64,000 bases of DNA from Lactarius indigo (taxonomy: Eukaryota > Basidiomycota > Agaricomycetes > Russulales > Russulaceae). The position numbers and the translations under genes are program-made. Every line of letters starts with the position of its first letter. The first letter of the stretch is position 1. The notes beneath the pieces were generated by a model. The model saw only the letters and a program-made list of their open reading frames with translations, made no database searches and had not been told where the DNA came from. Positions 22,888 through 33,635 of the stretch are shown in pieces. Location of the stretch: the NCBI GenBank assembly GCA_025766275.1, contig JAFKAC010000022.1:558001-622000 (forward strand), read 5' to 3'.

Positions 22888-24984
22888 TTATGGATCGATT
22901 CTGTGTTGCAGGCGCACTAGGTCAGGTGTCCCAAGACCTGTAACCTATACAGGGCCCAAGGTTAGCGAACGGAGAAAGTGAGTAGGCATAAGACCGGCGG
23001 GGCGCACAGGGTCCCATCCAACGATGGCAGAAAATCCATCCGTGCCGCAGCCCGGGTTTGATCCGGATGTGATGTCGTTGAGAGCCGCTAGGCCTTTGCC
23101 ATACAGCCATGGGTTGAGGAAGCCGAGCACGCGCTTGCCTTGTGAAAGTTGGTAGTCATTGAGCAGCGAGATAATGGCCGCCACGATCTGTACATTGGCG
23201 GTCAGCTGGGTACTCGAGGATGGACGAACCAGACAGTAGGAAGAGGAGGAAGGAAGAGACTGACAGGCGCCGAGCCGCTTGTGCCAAATGACTCGAGCTC
23301 GTTGCCGCCGAGGATTATCTTGAAGTCCGCTGCCTGCGCGGCGATATCAGGAATCCCGCGGCCGGACGCGCTGCACAAATTATAATATAAGAACAGGTCA
23401 AATCAGATTGCGGATACAAACGCACTTGTACATGCCTTGATACTGGTCGCCAAGGCTCTGGAGGAAGGTGGGTACGGCCTCACTCTGGTAGTACGGACGC
23501 AAAAAGTAGTCCGAGAAGCCGCCGCTAGAGATGACCGCCCCAACTTCTGGATTGAAGCTCATCGTTCCCCCTACGGTGGTGATCCAGGGACCTGCGAAAG
23601 CGTGACCGTATGGTGAGCGACCCACACCCGGGCTTGTATACTGTTTGCGAGCCAAGAACAAGGACCAAACGTACAGGTTGCGGGGAAGGTGGGGGTGAAG
23701 CGCACGTTTCCAGAGCCGTCTATGCAGTTCCCTGCGCCGACGCCGCTGTCCCCGGTTGCGAAGAGGACGCTGACGCCACGCAAGCCGAGCAGTAAAAGAA
23801 GATAGCACACGAACGCTGCATACTCTCTTGAGTAGAACTTTTCGTAGTTGCCGTACGATATGCTGATCGTCTGTGGGACAATTTCCTCGCGGAGGATAAA
23901 TCCGAGCCAGGAGAGGTACCAGTCATCCGTGCCCAGTGGCCCGCGGCCGGTGCTGTAAAAGATGTGCCGGGTTGGGTACGCAATACCCTGAGCGTATTGC
24001 ATGTCGAGGTTCGCCTCGTCAGAGGGGTTTTCCGGGTCGTACACCCCATTGTTGACCAGTACAACTGTGAAGGTCGGGTTGACCCAGTTGGAGCGAAATT
24101 GGCGCATGAACAGAATTAGGTCCGGTAGGCTCGGATAATCCGATCTCAGTCCCACAATTCCGAGCATATTACGATCCGTTGCAACGGGCGAGTATACCCA
24201 CGTGCTGTAAAGCCAGCTCAAGAACGTTGGCGTGGTACCAAAATGGATGGCGCGACTCTTCGGCTCTGTCACGGGTTCCCCTAATGCCGCTTTTGCTGGA
24301 GTCACCGCTGCTCCGCCAGAACGCTTGCGGGGTATCTGCCTCTGCGCGCGCGGCGAGTCAAAGGATGTTGTTGGAACCACAGTCCGCACGTGCTCATGTA
24401 ATGCCGCGGGAAGTGCGTAGCCAATCGTACGGACAATCGTCTCGTTCGTCTTGACGTGCCCATAGAGCTGGTATGACGCCCCAAGAAGATCGTTGGCTCG
24501 GGACACGAACACCCCAGTGAGCTTCAGCGTGCTTCCACCGTGTGTCATCGAGACGGAAGAGGAGGGTATGCCGCAGTATTCGAGCCAGGAATTGACGAGC
24601 TCGAGAGTGTGCGGGTGTGGAGCGACAAGCTTGGCGACCTGCTCCCTGGATAGGTGTGCACCGTACCTGCACCGGAGCAACGGGAAACGTAAGTACATGC
24701 GTGAGCAGAGGGGTGGCGGAGAAGACGCACTTTTGATGGCCGGGAGTGCTGACCTCGTAGAGCGCGTCGATCAAGGCGTCCTCGCCGCCGTCAGTGTTGA
24801 GCGCGACATAGAGGTCGATCGTGGTGTCATTGGGTGGGGGACCCAAATGCTGCCAATCCTCCGGGACAGCAGCCCAAGAGTGCTTCGAGCGCATTTCGCC
24901 CCAACGTGGCGAATGGGGTGTCACAAGGCCAGCAAGGGAAACGACGGCCAGAGAGGAGAGTGCAAAGATCCGATGGGAGCGCAT
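22888..24984 (-). CDS. secreted tripeptidyl-peptidase, sedolisin family S53 (copy 1)
   Basis: Start MRSHRIFALSSLAVVSLAGL is a signal peptide. A pro-domain follows (TTIDLYVALNTDGGEDAL...SREQVAKLVAPHP...GASYQLYGHV), then the catalytic domain. The catalytic pair is visible as EANLD (Glu and Asp four residues apart), the oxyanion Asp as FATGDSGVG and the nucleophile Ser as FGTSGSAP. At least five introns; the first splices HQK to YGAHL. The last exon (VTGLGTPDL) ends at 22888, so the frame that continues into the last intron as RPAGLMPTHF is not the true end. Role: acidic extracellular or vacuolar proteolysis, releasing tripeptides. Tandem with a close paralogue ~0.8 kb upstream. Confidence 0.85.
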
Positions 24985-25048
24985 GGCTACAGGAGTCCCT
25001 AATCGTGGGCTTAGAAAGGAGGCTAGAGGTCATTCAGAGTGTCCTGAG

Positions 25049-25056
25049 CCTTTATA
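25049..25056 (-). promoter_or_regulatory. TATA box of S53 copy 1
   Basis: TATAAAGG on the minus strand about 65 bp upstream of the start codon. The paralogue has the same arrangement. Confidence 0.5.
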
Positions 25057-25782
25057 TCTCGGCTGAGAGTAAAACTCGAAGGGTATCAAAATGGAGATTG
25101 GGAGGTGCACAACCGCGGGTTGCTTTTTTTGATTTCTATCCCGCGGCCGCTCCGCGGTGACGTCCACCAGGGTTAATAATACGAGTCGGTACCAGCCAAA
25201 AACAAAAAGTGTATTTGCGCTCCTCAGGCCTCGGATTTTATCGAAACAAAGATGCGGTGGGGGGAAAGGGTAACTGGCACCACAACATGGTAGACCAGCG
25301 TCGTTTGTGTAGGAAGTCATGTAGTCATAACCTGGGACGGTAAAATCTGAGATCTGAGGGCCTGAACGGTACACACGTTGCCCCGAGTCCCCGACCGTAC
25401 GCCGGGGGGACACGTTTGCTTTTTGGTACATGTTACCACGAAGGAAGAGAGTAATTGGAGCAACTCTATCGAAATGGGGCGACAAAAATCTTTTGCCTCT
25501 CTGCTCCAACACCACCTTTCCCGATGTCACAACGCGAAGTGACGAGTACCACAAACCCGAAACCTCTGTGATCTTTATTTATGATATGGTAAGTACTGTG
25601 ACAGCGGAGATGAAAACCTCGGTAAAAACCACGGGGGCAGCTGATGAGGGCCCGGTAGTAGGGCAGCAATAGTTTCCGTCCAGGAAGGTTTGGAGGTGCG
25701 GAAGCGTCTACTGTGACGTTTACACCCCTGGGTTGGTGGGAACGACGGCCCTATCTTTCTGGCCAGTGAGGATCGCTGACTT
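25057..25782. other. spacer between the two S53 genes
   Basis: The promoter region of copy 1 and the downstream region of copy 2; no gene supported. Confidence 0.5.
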
Positions 25783-27900
25783 TCAAGGGAATGCCTGATC
25801 AGGAGGTGGTTGATCAGGGGGTGGATTGAGTCGTAAGCGCGTAAAGTCAGGCGTCCCGAGACCTGTGACCTATACAGGCCCAAGGGTTAGCGAACGGCGA
25901 AAGCGAATAGACACAAGGCTGGCGGGACGCACAGGGTCCCATCCAACGATGGCAGAAAATCCATCCAAATCGCAGCCCGGGTTTGACCCAGATGTGACGT
26001 CATTGAGGCCCGCCAGGCCATTGCCATACAGCCATGGGTTGAGGAAGCCGAGCACGTGCTGGCCTTGTGAAAGTCGGTAGTCATTGAGCAGCGAGATAAT
26101 GCCCGCTACAATCTGCAAATTGGCAGTCAGCTGGGTACTCGAGGATGGACAAACCAGATGATAGGAAGGGGGAAGAAGAGACTGACAGGCGCCGAGCCAC
26201 TTGTGCCGTCCGCGACCATGTCGATACCCTTAACGATGAGCCTGAAATCCACCGCCTGCGCTGCAATGTCGGGGACTCCGCGGCCAGAAGCGCTGCATAA
26301 ATTGTAGTGTAAGAATAGGTCAAATCAGATCACAGATGTAAACGCACTTGTACATGCCCTGATACTTGTCGCCAAGGTCTTCGAGGAAGGTGGTCACGGC
26401 CTGATCCTGGTAGGGTGGGCGCTCAAAATAGTCCGAGAAACCGCCGCCGGAGAAAAATGCCGCCTCCTCTGGTGCGGGGCCCATAGTTCCGCCAATGGCA
26501 GTAACCTCGGGACCTGCGGAAGCATGGCCGTGTGATGAGTGACCCGCACCTGGGCCCGTGTACTGCATACCAGGCCAAAAAAGACCACACGTACATGTTG
26601 CGGGGAAGATGGGGATGAAGCGGATGTTGCCAGAGCTGTCTTCGCAGTTACCTTCACCGATGCCATCGTCTCCGCTTGCGAAGAGGACACTGACCCCCCG
26701 CGCGCCGAGCTGTCCGAAAACCCCGCATACGACCTTCGCTTGGTCTCTCGCGTAGTCGTTCTCATTGTAGCCGTACGAGATGCTGATCGTCTGCGGGATG
26801 TCCTCCAAGTCGAGGACGTATTCGAGCCAAGAGAGGAACAAGTCGTCCGTGCCCGACGGTTTGGGGCCGGTGCTATAGAAGATCTGCTTTATAGGGTATG
26901 CAATTCCCTGAGAGTATTGGATGTTGAGGTTCGACTCAGCATGAGGGTTGTTCGGGTCGTCCCCCCCGTTGTTGACCTCCTCAACGGTGAAGGTCGCATC
27001 GGCCCCATCAGTGCGATATTTGTTCATGAACAGGGTTAAGTCTGTAGGGCTGGGATACTGCCCTAAATATCCCACAATTCCCAGCATGTTCCGATCCGTC
27101 GCAACGGGCACGTATTCCGAGGTGCTGTAAAGCGACCTTAAGACCGATGGTACGGTACCAATGTTGATATCGCGGCTCGACGGCATCGTCCCAGGCCCCG
27201 TAGCCGCCTCTGCCGCCAGTCCCGCTGCTGCTCCACCGAAGCGCTTGCGGGGCATCTGCCACCGCGTGCCCGGCGAGTCGAAGGATGTTGTTGGGGCCAC
27301 GATTTGTACGTGCTCATGCAGCGCCGCGGGAAGTGCGTAGCCAATCGTGCGGACAAGCGTCATATTCTTCTTGACATGCCCGTAGAGCTGGTATGACGCC
27401 CGGAGAAGGTCATTGGCTCGGGACACGGAGACTCTAGTGAGCTTCAGCGTATTGCCACTATGTACCATTGAGAAGGAAGAGGGTGGTATGCCGTGGTACG
27501 TGAGCCAGGAATGGACAAGCTCGAGAGTGCGCGGGTGTGGAGCGACGAGCTTAGCGACTTGTTCCTTGGAAAGGTGGGCGCCGTATCTGCACGGGACCGT
27601 GGGACACGTAAGTACATGCGTGAGCAGAGGCGTAGCGGAGAAGACGTACTTTTGGTGACTGGGAGTGCTGACCTCGTAGAGCGTATCGATCAATGCGTTC
27701 TCTCGGTGTGACTTGAGTACAACGTAGAGGTCGATTGTGGTGTCATTTGGCGGGGGACCCAGACATACCCAGCCGTCTGGGACGGCATCCCGAGAGTGCT
27801 TCGAGCGCAGTTCGTCCCAACGTGGTGAGTGGGGTATCGCAAGGCCGGTAAGGGGAATGGCGGCGAGAGCGGAGAGTACAAAAATCCGATGGTAGCGCAT
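25783..27900 (-). CDS. sedolisin-like S53 peptidase (copy 2), catalytic Asp replaced by Asn
   Basis: Closely related to copy 1 along its whole length: signal peptide MRYHRIFVLSALAAIPLTGL, pro-domain, catalytic domain and the same intron positions (HQK-YGAHL junction; last exon VTGLGTPDF ending at 25783 with a Pro/Asp/Gln-rich tail). The Ser nucleophile (GTSGSAP) and the oxyanion Asp (FASGDDGIG) are kept. The Glu-x3-Asp pair reads ESNLN: codon AAC where copy 1 has GAC. In S53 enzymes that Asp assists the catalytic Glu, so activity should be reduced or lost. A secreted pseudoenzyme or a very recent inactivation are both possible. Confidence 0.82.
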
Positions 27901-27960
27901 GGCTGCAGGAGATCCGCTATCGTGAGGGTTGAGGAGGCTGGAGGGTCAGAATGTTTTCAG

Positions 27961-27968
27961 CTTTTATA
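27961..27968 (-). promoter_or_regulatory. TATA box of S53 copy 2
   Basis: TATAAAAG on the minus strand about 60 bp upstream of the start, in the ~390-bp divergent interval shared with the TUL1-like gene. Confidence 0.5.
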
Positions 27969-28286
27969 GAGGATCAGCCGAGGACCAAACTCGAAGAGTA
28001 TCTAAGATCGGTTCCTATGCTGGGATCAATAACCGCATGGGTATACGAAGTCCTCATAAGAGTCCTGCAGCGGCACCAGCCAAAAATAATAGCGCATTTT
28101 CGCTCCACATATATTATTATCGAAAACAAAGACGAGGGGGAGGGAAGGGTCAACCAGCATCCGAGTCGTTGGTTCATGGCATGGCTGTGAGTAAACACGT
28201 GACCGTCCCTCGAGGCGCACATCCGCGAGACTACCGAAGACTTGGACTACCCACCTTCACCCACTTCAGACTCGTGGATCGCAGCC

Positions 28287-31228
28287 ATGAGTGCCCCCCA
28301 GCCAACTACCCTCGGTCGTGGTGAGGAGGCAGGGAGCCCACCCACGACCAACGTTCGACCCCAGCGCGGCTCAATCACCTCTCTCCTCATTATCAGTCTT
28401 GTCTTCCTCATGATGACGAATAACGGCGGCAGCGACGACCTCGCCACGCGAAATCAGTACAAGGACTCCCTATCTTCACTTGAGTGGCAACTCGGGAACT
28501 ATTCCACCTGGCTGAACGGTTCGGATGCAACTAATTTTACTTTGGTGAGCAGCACCCCTCGGAAACTCTCTCCATGTGATGTCTCACTTCCCGACTATCT
28601 TTCGTCGTATTTCCGGATAGCCCTCTCGGCCACTGGCCGAATCCCATATCATCTCCGAGGTTGTACCCCGCCCCGGCGCTCTCGACCCCCTCGTTCAATC
28701 GTACTACCCCAACGTTACTGGTTTTATTAGAGGCGATGCCTCCTTCCGTAATCTCAGCTCGGAGCTTGTTCCGGCAATTGAGTGGAATGAGACAGAGGTA
28801 GCGCTCAAACTCGGCCGTTGGAATTGGTCGGCAACCAGTCGGATGACCATGAGCCTACTTTCCAAGCCCGTGCAGGTGGATGAGGAAGAGAAGGAAGAGT
28901 TTCGGAGTGTAGCTATCCTCCACGTAAGTCGGCAAGCGTTCTCAGCAGAGCGCATTCAACTTTGCGACAGGGACATTTAGAAGTCATTGATGGAAATAAT
29001 GCCCGAGAGATCCAGCTCGACTTTGCAGGCATACAGTTCTTGGAGACCGGCTCCGTGTATGGCTTTGCCCAGGATCCAGGGTGCGTCTACCTTATTTAAT
29101 ACTTATATGGGCTAACTCCATTTTCCAGGGTGTCTATCGATATCCGTGCCCTTCCCTCTCTCGTCCCTCCAGACCTACTTAACATAACCGCTCGCGCCAT
29201 AGTGCCCGTTCTTGAAGAAAATATAGCAAAATTGAAAGTGGTCCTCGCCTCGAACGACATTTCTGAACACAATCCTACACCTCCTGACTCGACATGTCAC
29301 TTCGCGGTGTATGCGCAGGTTCATCCGTCGAACATATCCGCCGTAGATATGCGCGAGCTCGAGGATGAACTCATGAATCCCACAGGCGTGTCAACCGTAA
29401 AGAGACCTCCCTTTCAGTTAGACATGGCCGTCATCAGCCCCGACTGTGGCGTACTTGTCGAGGTCAAAAAAGCCGACGGTATACGGTCACGCCTCTTTTT
29501 CAGAAAAGTCACCACTTGTTCGTCAATACCGGAATTTCATCCGCTCTGTTCGCTAATTACTCGCAGATGGCGGATTCGCGGGGCTCGTCTACCTTGGCAT
29601 GCTCCTGCTGCTCTCACATCAGATGTCGGAGAGCAGAACCCCAGCTTCTCTCTCAAGGATCTCGCGCTGGTCATTTATCGTACAAGCTTTGGCCGACTCG
29701 ATGGCATTTGCTGGCGTAGGCGCGCATATCTCCGGTGATACTATATCCCCTGACACGAGCACCTTCTATCGCAGCATATGACATTTGCTATTCTCGCAGA
29801 TGGACGACCTTCAATGGCGCTGGTCGCGCCAGCATTTCTTGCGTGTGCACTCTTCGCATACGAAGTAGTACGTCAAACACGACTGTACTACCTCGATCAC
29901 CGCTCACTGACTCTTTCAAACGTAGCAATTCGTACTTCTCATTCAACAGGTCCAGGCACCTGAAGATCTAGCTGCGGCTCTCCCCCTCCCAACGATTCCC
30001 TCTCCTCAAGCTGCCTCACCTGCACAGCCCCCCTCCCCATCAGAAAACACGCCTATTGCGCCGTCAAGTGCCGTACCTACCGCCAACGCTCAGAACGCAA
30101 ACGCAACAGTGCCATCGCAACAAGAGGTTTCTATTCTTTCCATCGTTCGATTCATCTTCCAACTAATCTGGCATGAGGATCATAACCGCGTTTGTACGCT
30201 CCTTCTGCCTTTTCGTTCACCTCGTGCCACCTGACGAACGTGCATACCACAGGGTACCTCATACTCTTCGTGCTCGCCCTCTGCTTGCGCGTTATAGTCG
30301 CGCCGGGGCTCACGGTTTTCCTTCTCGCGGTGCTCTATTCGTCAATCTGGGTGCCGCAGATCGTGCGGGCTGCGCGCCGTGGGCGGCCGTCCGCGCTTGG
30401 GCGAAGGTACGTCATTGGAACGACAATCGGACGCATGCTACTCGCTACGTGTAAGTGTTCTCGATCGCCCGTGCACGTAAACCTAGACATTCACGGGTTG
30501 GCGCAGATTTCTTGGGATGCCCGAAAAACGTGTTGGACGCAAAGCCGCGGGGTAGGTCGTCATCACGTGACGTATGTTGTTCTCGTCGTGTTATCGCTGA
30601 CTGCGGTCCGTTGGGATTGGATAGCGTGGGTGTACGCGCTGTCATTGTTCGCATGCGCGCAAGTTGCACTGCTCAGCTTGCAATCCTCTGTTGGCCCGGC
30701 GTTCTTCCTCCCCCAGCGCGTACGTTTGCCTTTTTCTCTTCTTTTTTTCTTTCTTTCTTGCCTGACCTGACCTTGTCCTAGCTCGCAGATTCGCAGGGAT
30801 ACGACTACCACCCGCCGCTCCCAGATACGGAGGCGGGTCCGCTGGGCGACTGCGCGATTTGCATGGACGCGATCGAGCACCCGCCAGAAGATACGTCAGC
30901 GTCAGGAAAGCCGAGACGGCGCGGTGCACAGGCACGCGCGTCGTACAGTCTGGCGCCCTGCGCACATCTATTCGTTAGTCCTCCCGAGTTACTCCCTTGT
31001 CTCTGACACTTATCGATTTTTTTGTGCGCGCTAGCATACGGAGTGTCTCGAGCGGGTAAGTCCCTCCTTTTGGTTAACTGGATTGTTGATTCTGACGACT
31101 GGAACGTGCAAAGTGGCTTGCGATCAAGGTACGGTGGTGTACCCTGAGCTTGTCCGCACGTCACGGCTGACCCTTAATTTTAATAGAATATCTGTCCACA
31201 GTGTCGGCGGCCGCTGCCCCCTCTGTGA
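28287..31228 (+). CDS. TUL1: transmembrane RING E3 ubiquitin ligase, Tul1/Dsc1-like
   Basis: Multi-exon gene; start MSAPQPTTLG (28287), with the signal-anchor segment ITSLLIISLVFLMM soon after. The luminal part holds PLVQSYYPNVTGFIRGDAS and N-glycosylation sites. Exons 28287-28544 and 28621-28923 are in phase, and further short exons follow. Membrane segments include MALVAPAFLACALFAYEV, YLILFVLALCLRVIVAPGL and VTYVVLVVLSLTAV. The C-terminus is a RING-H2: CAIC...CAHLFHTECLERW, then after two short introns KNICPQCRRPLPPL and stop. In yeasts this family is the catalytic subunit of the Golgi/endosome Dsc (Tul1) complex, ubiquitinating membrane proteins; in S. pombe it drives SREBP cleavage. It is divergent from S53 copy 2 and convergent with RIB3. 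Confidence 0.87.
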
Positions 31229-31655
31229 TGATCCTCTGCGTATCTTACTTCACATCTTCTCATGGACACCGTTACTTGTATTACCCCTGCATGGACACGA
31301 ATAGACGTGTTGTCGGCCCACGTTCTGCCCTGAGCCTTGAGTGTTCCGCGTACCCCGCGGAGACTAGAAAGTGGAGGCTTCAGCTTGATTCGGATTCTCC
31401 GGTCCGAGACCGTATGTAGAGATCATTGTCGACGTCAAAGACCAGGTTCACACTCTGCAAGAGCATGTCCGCACTCCGTCCGAGTTCATTGGTCAACTCC
31501 CGGAACTTTGTGACAGGGTCTCACCTGACACCGAAAATTCATCCCTTTTGGTCTCGAAGGTAAGAAAAATATGGGTGTTCGGAACAATACAACATCCAAG
31601 TGATATAGCACAACACACCACCAAACAACACTTATTTTTGAAGTGGAGCTCGCTC
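31229..31655. other. convergent spacer between TUL1-like and RIB3
   Basis: The plus strand has a short open, Val/Gln/Glu-rich stretch (about 31420-31560) ending at a good donor-like GTAAGA. I could not connect it to an exon or family. Otherwise 3' UTR sequence. Confidence 0.4.
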
Positions 31656-32588
31656 CTACAGCTGCGCCTTGGGCACGCCAGAGCCCTCTGTCCGCTCGCG
31701 GTGCTCGACAAGCATCGCGACACTAATCATAGGCAGCCCAAACCGGTCCGCGAACGCGCGGCAAGCATCACGGCGCATCATGCTGCCGAGCTCATCATCG
31801 TTCACGAGTTCGCAAAGTAGGCCCGCGCGGGGCAGCCCCGCAAGCGCGCACAGGTCGACCGCTGCCTCCGTGTGCCCGCGTCGCGTGATCACGCCGCCGG
31901 GTCGCGCGCGCAGAGGCACCATGTGTCCCGGACGCGTAAAGTCCTGTGCGTGCACGCCGACGGGCGCTGCGAGTGCGCGGGCTGTGAGAGCGCGGTCGTG
32001 CGCCGAGATGCCCGTAGACGTGCCTGTGTGCCGCGCCGTGCATTTTCATTCATTCATGAGCGAGCTCGAGGAGGGGCGAGGCGAAAAAATGCGTACCATG
32101 CTTGTAGTCGACGGTGACGGTGTAAGCCGTCCGATGCCGTTCTTCGTTCTGCGGGACCATCATTGGGATCGACAGCGTCTCGAGGTGGTCTCCCGGGAGC
32201 GAGATGCAGATGTACCCACTGAAAGAAGAAAAAAAAAAAAGTCCGGTGAGTACGGAGTGGGCGAATAAGTCCGCACAACTTACCTGGTGTGTTTGATCAT
32301 CCAGGCCATTTGCTCGGTCGAGCAGCCTGCAGCGGGGATGATGAGGTCGCCCTCGTTTTCGCGGCCCTCGTCGTCCATGACCACGACGAACTCCCCGCGC
32401 GCTATGGCTGCGATGGCGTTCTCCATCGTGTCAAAGGCGAAAGTGGTGCGCAAGGGCGGGTGGCGCTCTTCCGGTGCTCGCCGGGGCGGAGAAGAAAGAT
32501 CGACAGCATCTGGTGTGGGTCGCAGCGGCGTCACTGAGGGGTAAGCTAACGAAGTGGTATCTTGGAGGTGAACAGCGACGGGGGCCAT
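31656..32588 (-). CDS. RIB3: 3,4-dihydroxy-2-butanone 4-phosphate synthase
   Basis: Three exons, 32588-32284, 32218-32097 and 32023-31656, sum to 264 aa plus stop. The enzyme converts ribulose 5-phosphate to formate and the four-carbon unit used by lumazine synthase in riboflavin synthesis; it is Mg-dependent and usually a cytosolic homodimer. Hallmarks: the acidic loop [12 protein letters not shown], the spliced [38 protein letters not shown], the phosphate-binding [15 protein letters not shown], and [18 protein letters not shown] near the end. The N-terminal ~45 residues (Pro/Ser-rich) are an extension relative to bacterial RibB. The ATG of MAPVAVHL was chosen because the longer open frame upstream has no conserved content. 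Confidence 0.93.
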
Positions 32589-33635
32589 GACGGGATGGTT
32601 GGGTACAGTAAGTAATGAGAGGAACCGAGAAGTTGAACCGACCGACGAGAAAATGTGCGAGTCGGGGTCACTCCGGAATCTTAGTGATGACACACGTGAA
32701 TGGGGATGAATGACTATTACCACTTACGTCATCGAAGGCGCTAGGCAGGCCGGTCCGCTCGGTTCCCCGCCACCCGCCAGCCTTGTTCGGCCTTGTGTGT
32801 GGCCAGGCTTCACCCTGACTCATCGGAGGAAAATGGGAAGGATAGTTACAAGTGACGAAACGAATCAGTCCATGTCTCATAATATCGAAGACAAACAAGC
32901 GAAGGATGCCCAAAAGAAAACCCTTCGCGCGTGCGCCTTCTAATTCATGGAAGGTGACAAGGGTCCACGGGGTGAATGGGGGCAAACCCCGCAATACGTA
33001 TCTCGCGTAACGTACTGTACAGTTTTAAGCACTGAAAATAAATCATAAAGTGCTGACTCGGGAAGCTATTATTGTATTACGCCTTTGTGAGGCGAGCTCT
33101 GGGAGGGTTGGTGGTCCCAGTCACAGTTGCGGCAGCATGGCATGCGTCGCTAAGCCCTGATCTAATAAACTGTGACGCAAGTGATGGGCATCGATGGGCC
33201 TTTCACGGGAATTTGTCAGAAAATAGAATCGCCACGCTGTAAAAGTGGCACAAGGCGATGCCAAGACGCTGGTAACGATCATTGTGTACTTGGAACGAGG
33301 CAAGGATCCATTTGCTCTTGCTCTTGTATTTGTGTCGATGGTTGTTAAGATTGGTGGGAAAATACCCTCGAACCTGTAAGAGGATTTATTAGCAGCAGAT
33401 GCTCATGAGCAAATGAAAAAGAAGGGTTGGGGGAAGTGACCTTGTGGATGTTTCCGGGACGAGCGCCCGGCTGCACTGTTCGCTAGGGCCGCTCGTCGTT
33501 ACCGTGATCGACGACGCAACACCGACGGCGGCCTCTCCTTCCTTTTTTCCCGTTCTCTGTTCCTATTGCCTTTCGTATCACACTTTCTCCTTTCTCGCAC
33601 GAGACTCGACAAATTAGTTTCCCTTTCGTCTCTTC
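32589..33635. promoter_or_regulatory. divergent promoter interval, RIB3 and ZDS1-like
   Basis: About 1.05 kb between two head-to-head genes. Pyrimidine-rich tracts precede the ZDS1-like start (about 33535-33635). No individual motif is strong enough to name. Confidence 0.4.
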
